Shown piece by piece: positions 58,744-64,000 of a stretch of 64,000 nucleotides of DNA. The stretch's first letter is position 1, and the number at the start of each line of letters is the position of its first letter. Source of the stretch: Aquatica leii (Eukaryota > Arthropoda > Insecta > Coleoptera > Lampyridae). A model generated the notes under the pieces. That model searched no databases. It was not told the origin of the DNA and worked only from the letters and a program-made list of their open reading frames with translations. The stretch covers positions 98,320,806 through 98,384,805 of the forward strand of contig CM069434.1 of the NCBI GenBank assembly GCA_035610365.1. Reading direction: 5' to 3'. Made by a program: the position numbers and the translations under genes.

Positions 58744-59366
58744 TTCTTTTTAGAAAAAAATTGCACATCTTGAAATATGACATCAGCTCAATTTGCCATA
58801 TTTCGGTTATATCTTAATGAAATCGGGGAGATAAATTTAAAAAAAAAGTTGAGAACATAGTAATGTACAAACCACGAAGGCGTTGCAATAACACTCCGTT
58901 AAAATAAATTCAAAATGTTGTTATAGGATGCTTAATTTAAAGTTTTTTTTGCATTAACTCTGATGATTTGCATGAAGTTTTATGAAAAACCACAAAAAAA
59001 TTTCTGAAGTTCGAAAAATTAATAAAATGACGTTTTAATTAACCCTAAGATGCAGAACATGTTCGATATACGATTTTACACAACACGGGAATGGGTGGGA
59101 TCAAATTGAATTGAAAAAATATTAAATAGTACAAAAAAAAATTAGTTTTGGTCGAAAGAGTTGCGGCTTACTCTTGCATGTTTTGTAAATCAACGTGCTT
59201 TTACGGTCAATAGAGGTTGGACACAATAAACATTTTTTTCTTTGACGTCAGTTATGTTTTGAACTTTTAACAGTTCAAGAATAATGTTTTGGATTTATAT
59301 TTAAAATGTTAAGTGTTGTTCTGTTTACACCTGTAATTAGTTACTGTTACCGTAATAAATTGCAGT

Positions 59367-59404
59367 GGCCTGAAGAAGTGCACATTTAGTGCACGAAACG
59401 TCGC
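59367..59404 (+). ncRNA. Hammerhead-like motif, isolated PLE end
   Basis: GGC, CTGAAGA, A, GTGCAC-loop-GTGCAC, GAAAC, GTC, GCC. The core matches the motifs at 51626 and 47681, but stem, loop and flanks differ, so this is a separate, diverged PLE 3' end. Further similarity after it (CCCCTCC...GAACGAAGAA) ends near 59455. No coding PLE sequence is adjacent. Confidence 0.55.
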
Positions 59405-61173
59405 CATAAAGAAAAACTGAGTAGTTTTTTATGCCCCTCCCTCCTTGAACGAAGAATTCAATATTGTTAAATAAATAACAAAATTGTAATGTTCACAGTG
59501 ATATAAATTTCTACTTTAACCATTTTTATATTATTTTCTAATTAGACGTTTACTGTACTATAAAATTTTTTATAATATTATAATGGTTAATAATAAATTT
59601 GACAGAGAACTTTAAACTTGTCACGTATCAAAATTAAAAATTTTTGCTTAAGACAACTACACCGTTATTTAATCAAATAAATAACAAATTATTAAAAGTT
59701 ATGTAAGTGCACATAAGGCAATCTAAGTTACTATAATTAATATTGTTTCGAATTTATTAAATATTATTGTATTTTGTCGCAAACTAAATAAAGTTTCTAA
59801 TAAAATCTAGCAGTTTAAGAAGATTTTTTATTTAAACTTTATAGAGAATGTTTAGAATTATTTTGGCTCAAAAAGATTGAAACGGCATTAACAAGCTTAA
59901 ACGAGCTGTGGCGTGTACTACAAGAATTACCCATATTTTTCAATAACTTTAAAATTCACACGACCGTACACTGCCACGAAATAGTTATACTAGACACAAT
60001 TTATTTATTTATAGTCCTATTTTTACAGTTGTTTGTTTTGATGTTATTGTATTTTTTGCATTAAATGAATTTTTGCGTTATAAAGTTTTAAAGTATACAA
60101 TCCTGAAAAATTAATTTGTAGTTTGTAAAATAATTTTGCTTAATTAATTTGATTTTTTTTTGTTAAAATTTTAGTTTACAAGATACGTTAAAAATTTATT
60201 CTAACAAATTTGCGGATATTCAATGATTTTTAAGTTAAAAGCTTCATTGAGCATTTCGTTAACACGTGCTGTTTTTACAATTTGCTAGTCAAAATGCAAA
60301 TGCGTAGATTTTAACGGAAACGGAAGATAGAGTGTATATAATATTACCGACGAAGTTTAAACTAGTTAAGAAAAGTTTTTTAACATAACAATTTTGAAAT
60401 ATTTTTGATAAATTTGCTATAGATTCATACTTAAAATCAGTAAACTCAAAAAGAACTTATAAAATTAAAATTGCTTTGATTGTTTGTAATATTTTGATTT
60501 TGTAATATAATACAACTAATTAAAAACTTTTTTGTTTGTTAGGATTATCAATGTCTATATGAGCGTTAATTAAAGATTGATAAATATGCGTTTGGTGGAA
60601 GAAAACAATAAGCAATTGATCTATTAATCCTCGTATTATATTCATGTCTTTATGGTTTTATTGTATTTAGAACGACTTTTTTTAAATGAGTTTAAATTTT
60701 GTTAAATTTAATTATTCGTTTAAAACAAAATAATTGTGACAAAGTATTCTCGACGACGTAGTCTATAGTTATCTTCTAACTTTTGACATTTTTTTTTTTA
60801 AATATTTTTTATTGCTTTTTATGTTTTTTTAAAAGTTTCGTAATGTTCACCAAATTTTCTAAAAAATATATTAGCATTTTTGCAGAATTTAAATTAGCAA
60901 TGGAAAAGAAACATTTACAAAGAAAGATCATCAACAAATTAATTTTTTTAATGCTTTGTATTTCTTTCTTTTGACGACTTTATATAAACAATTTTTCAAA
61001 TTCAAAATTATACTTAGTTATAAATATTTAACCAAATAAAAACAATTTGAAAATGTTCTAAAATTTTGTATTACACAAAATAACTTTCTATTAAAATATT
61101 TGTATACAAAAGTGGTTTGACAAAAGTGTGACTTTTCAATTAAAAAAATATATTTTACCGTAACGAATATATA
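59405..61173. other. AT-rich spacer, no gene seen
   Basis: Nothing supported beyond the PLE tail similarity up to about 59455. Confidence 0.4.
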
Positions 61174-62521
61174 CTGAGTTCCAGAAAAATTGCAACACCT
61201 AGAAGTTGTTGAACGGTTTTATTAAAATTTTCAGGAAACGTCTATTTTCATGAAACAAAGTGATGAATAAAATATAAAAACAAAAGAACAAAAGCTTACA
61301 AAGTTTTTTCAATAATGAGTTGCTTCGTCACAATTTGTAATGCACTCATTTAGACGTCTTGGCTTGGTATCAATCAAGTGATCTATAGCTACTTGTGGTA
61401 TATCGTTCTAAACTTCTTGAATCCGTAGCTGGAGATCGTGTAAGTTATCTGGAGGGTGTGGTAAATTACCTAGTCGCCTAGTAATCATATCCCATACATG
61501 TTCAACGGGCAACAAATCAGGCGACCGAGCAGGCCATGGGAAGACGGCAATGTTAACTTCTTCCAAAAACCGTGTAGTAGCCCTTGCCGTATGAGGGCGC
61601 GCATTATTCTGCTGGAAAATGGGATTTTGCAGCCCCTGAAGATATGGAAGCCCAACTAGTTATAGCACATTAGCAATGTAACCAGCTGCGTTTAGGCTGC
61701 CGTCAATAAAGACCAAGGGTGATCTGCTATCATAACATATTGCATCCCATATCATAACTCCTTGAGTGAGGGCTGTGTTGCGTTCCACAAAAAATGTTGG
61801 ATTTTTACGTTCTCCACGCATCCCGCATCCGTCTGACCCTCCTACGATTATCGTAGGCTCACAAGCAAAATCGGGACTCGTCACTAAACACGTTTTAATG
61901 CCATTCTTGCGCCCAATTAACCCTTTCGTTGGTCCACTCTAGTCTGCGTAGACAGTGAAGTGGTGTAAGAGGAGCACATAAAAATGGACGATATGAACGC
62001 ATAAGATCTTATCCGGCGATAAACAGATGACATTAACATTCTGAGTCCTATACCTCTCATCCAATTATTTGCAATTGATCGAGTTGTTGAAAATCTGTCT
62101 CTTGTGGCCAAAACTCTTAAGCGACGTTCTTCGCGATCTGTAGTCCTCCGAGGACGTCCAGATCCACAGCGACGATGTTGAACCCCTTCCTCGGACCACT
62201 TGGACCAACATCTCAATACCGATGAAACATTTCGGTTTACGCCACGAAGAATTTCTCCTAGTGTAAGTCCGGCCTCTCTCATACCAATAATACGGCCAAA
62301 CAACAACAATTTGCACACTTGAGAATTACTAAATGGTCTACTACTTCAAATTTATTGTTCTATGTTACTATAAAAACAACAGGAAAAAAAAGCGAAAACT
62401 ACTGGCTAGATATTATTCAAATTTTAATCATCACTGTGTTTCATGTAAATAGGCGTTTCCTAAAAATTTCAATAAAATCATTCATCAAGTTCTAGATGTT
62501 GCAATTTTTCCTGGAAGTCAG
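61174..62521 (-). mobile_element. Tc1/mariner element, full length (1348 bp)
   Basis: Terminal inverted repeats of about 70 bp: left CTGAGTTCCAGAAAAATTGC, right ending GCAATTTTTCCTGGAAGTCAG, with more matches inward (TTTTATT...GGAAACG). TA flanks both ends (61172-61173 and 62522-62523), the superfamily's target duplication. One transposase gene on the minus strand fills the interior. Confidence 0.88.
61309..62348 (-). pseudogene. Tc1-type transposase, decayed
   Basis: N-terminus 'PFSNSQVCKLLLFGRIIGMR' lacks a clear ATG. The paired HTH and hook follow ('LRCWSKWSEEGVQHRR', 'GSGRPRRTTDREERR'). The catalytic domain uses several frames: first Asp in 'NVFSDESRFC', second block 'IFQQNNARPHTARA' where the catalytic Asp is Asn (61606-61608), and Glu in 'ARSPDLLPVEHVWD'. 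It ends 'NCDEATHY' and a stop at 61309-61311. Stops include a TAA before 'NVFSD' and a TGA after 'FCL'. Both the stops and the Asp-to-Asn change exclude activity. Confidence 0.88.
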
Positions 62522-63012
62522 TATTAAATTTTTTTTAACCAAACAAATTTTTATTTTGTTTTAACCAACCAAAAAGTAATGTTTCAAAATAGCTGTAAAA
62601 TATGAATTTGGATTTGATATTGCTTCATTTGTATAAAATATTGACTACGCAATTCTACTAATAACTTTGTAGCAACAGCAAATGTATAATATGAATAAGT
62701 TGTATTTTTTTGTTGTACACAAAAAAAATTTTTTTTGTTTTCAAGAGGACACTTTTTGCTTTAGAAAAATCCATAATTTTTGTTTCCTTATTATTATTGT
62801 GTATCCAAGCTTAAGTTAATGCCACATATCGACAAAAAAATATTTATTTACATTACGTTTAAAACCAACGAAAGTGGGTATTTAGTTACCTTTAAGGTGA
62901 TATCAGACGGTTCACTCGAGTGAATAATTACTTCATTTTTCTTTCATTCTATGTTCACACGGCTTTGACGAAATGATCTAGATAAGAACATTCACACCTC
63001 ATTTCCGTTAAT
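62522..63012. other. Upstream region of the second Harbinger
   Basis: AT-rich up to about 62880, then less so. GATATCAGACGGTTCACTCGAG near 62902 could lie at or near the element's terminal repeat, but the other end is outside the window. Confidence 0.35.
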
Positions 63013-63414
63013 ATGTCATCCAATGAAGTCGTGCGCCGTGGAATTAGTGTAATTTGTGATCATTTAATCAAAAACTTGATAAAAAAGAAGCAAAGATAAC
63101 GTCGACGGTGGTGGGTGCGACCATGGATTGAAAGAAGAAATTTATTTGGAGTTTCAAGTACATTGTTAAGGGAAATAGCCATTGAAGATCCCGATGCATA
63201 TTGTAATCATCTTCAAATGGATGAAAGAAAATTTGAAGAACTTTTACTTCTTGTTGCTCCGTTAATCACGAAAGAAAATACTATAATGAGAGATAGAATA
63301 CCAAACCAAATAAAACTTCAAATTGTACTGAGATATGTGGCTACAGGCGATAGTTTTGGAAGTTTAGAGTTTTTATACGGAGGACCTCGAAATACAATAT
63401 CCTACTTTTTTCAA
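63013..63414 (+). pseudogene. Second PIF/Harbinger transposase, exon 1
   Basis: ATG at 63013 opens 'MSSNEVVRRGISVICDHLIK'. A TAA at 63097-63099 interrupts the basic stretch, which then continues in frame with 'RRRWWVRPWIERRN', 'EDPDAYCNHLQMDERKFEEL' and 'IKLQIVLRYVATGDSFGSL', the standard N-terminal half of a HARBI1-like transposase. A GTAGGT at 63415 serves as donor. The catalytic exon would lie beyond the window. Distinct in sequence from the element at 4476. Confidence 0.82.
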
Positions 63415-63498
63415 GTAGGTCAGTTATATTTTTGATTGAATGAAAAATTAAAATGTCTTCTTGAAATATTTTAATTTAAATACACAGACAATGAACAT

Positions 63499-63999
63499 TC
63501 ACATAATACTTTGCAGAGCTTGTGAGAGTATGTTTCTTTGCTCCTGGGTGCGTGTTTGAACAATCGTTTGATTGGTTTCTTGTGGTGAACTCATGGGCGG
63601 ATAAACTTGTTGGGTGACAAGGTAGTTATTATATTCTGCTGTCGTATTTTGATATATAGGCGACTGGTTGATGGTATATGGGGATGAAGTGCTGGAGTCC
63701 GTGTAAATTAGTTCAGGAAATTATTGTGACATATGTGCTAATCGCTCCTGAGTCTTCACAGATTAAAGTTTTTCCTGACATATCAATGCCCTGTTCAGGG
63801 GCATTTTCTTGAGTTGTACTGCCAAACTTTTGCAAAACAAATCAAACTCATCTTCAGTTTGGACTTTAGCATGTTCGCTTATGGTTTTTAATTCTTTAAT
63901 TGCTCTATTAATCGGCATATCAGTCTTTCTTTTGCGGTTTGTTGACTTTCGAGAATAAAATCGTGTCGTGACTCTACTACTTGCATTCTTACTGATCTC
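63499..63999 (-). pseudogene. Second Harbinger accessory protein, antisense in the transposase intron
   Basis: A minus-strand frame enters from the window edge: 'EISKNASSRVTTRFYSRK', 'KTDMPINRAIKELKTISEH', 'DEFDLFCKSLAVQLKKMPLN', a TAA, more residues, a second TAA after 'AHMSQ', then a Gln/Thr-rich tail ending 'QEQRNILSQALQSIM' and TGA (63499-63501). The BESS-like core aligns with the gene at 5053-5702 ('NMPVVNEAINLMKSI', 'DEFSAFGEQVAMKM'). Same position and orientation relative to the transposase as in the first Harbinger. Confidence 0.7.
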
Positions 64000-64000
64000 A

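Overview
This window is AT-rich eukaryotic repeat DNA, most likely from an insect genome. The elements suggest this: PIF/Harbinger with an accessory gene, a BED-finger hAT, a FLYWCH MULE, pogo/jerky, Tc1/mariner, Penelope-like elements (PLEs), jockey/CR1-like LINEs and Ty3/gypsy elements. A beetle is possible, but nothing here fixes the order. I found no operons, Shine-Dalgarno sites, rRNA, intact tRNA, CRISPR array or convincing single-copy host gene. Almost every coding stretch comes from a transposable element, and nearly all are broken by stops, frameshifts or deletions.

Layout. 1-2.2 kb: a decayed member of an uncharacterised DDE-like insect repeat family (minus strand), with a four-copy motif on its upstream side. 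4.0-6.5 kb: a gypsy RT scrap, then a Harbinger transposase with an antisense accessory gene in its intron. 6.86-7.70 kb: a foldback element with 140-bp tandem units. 11.1-12 kb: a gypsy integrase scrap. 12.6-16 kb: a PLE split by a pogo-like element. 16.5 kb: a 130-bp hairpin. 19.06-22.7 kb: a LINE reverse transcriptase split by a 2.5-kb hAT element with a perfect 8-bp target duplication. 25.2-35.9 kb: a second LINE (minus strand, ORF1 with a PHD finger) split by a MULE, a gypsy element that itself carries a solo LTR, and a 153-bp MITE. 36.1-37.6 kb: a mariner-like scrap split by a second solo LTR of the same family. 39.1-39.9 kb: a PLE RT scrap beside a hammerhead-like motif. 45.8-56.1 kb: a gypsy element (minus strand) split by a head-to-head pair of PLE copies. 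61.2-62.5 kb: a full-length Tc1/mariner. 63.0-64.0 kb: the start of a second Harbinger with the same antisense arrangement as the first.

How the parts relate. The nesting gives relative ages: LINEs, one PLE and one gypsy element are the older hosts; hAT, MULE, pogo, solo LTRs and the PLE pair are younger guests. The points most worth following are the antisense nesting shared by both Harbingers, the near-identical PLE inverted pair in which only one arm keeps the RT, the hammerhead-like core that recurs four times with a covarying outer stem, and the repeated loss of a catalytic aspartate to asparagine in unrelated elements. Reading frames were checked by eye; family names rest on motif recognition, not on database searches.
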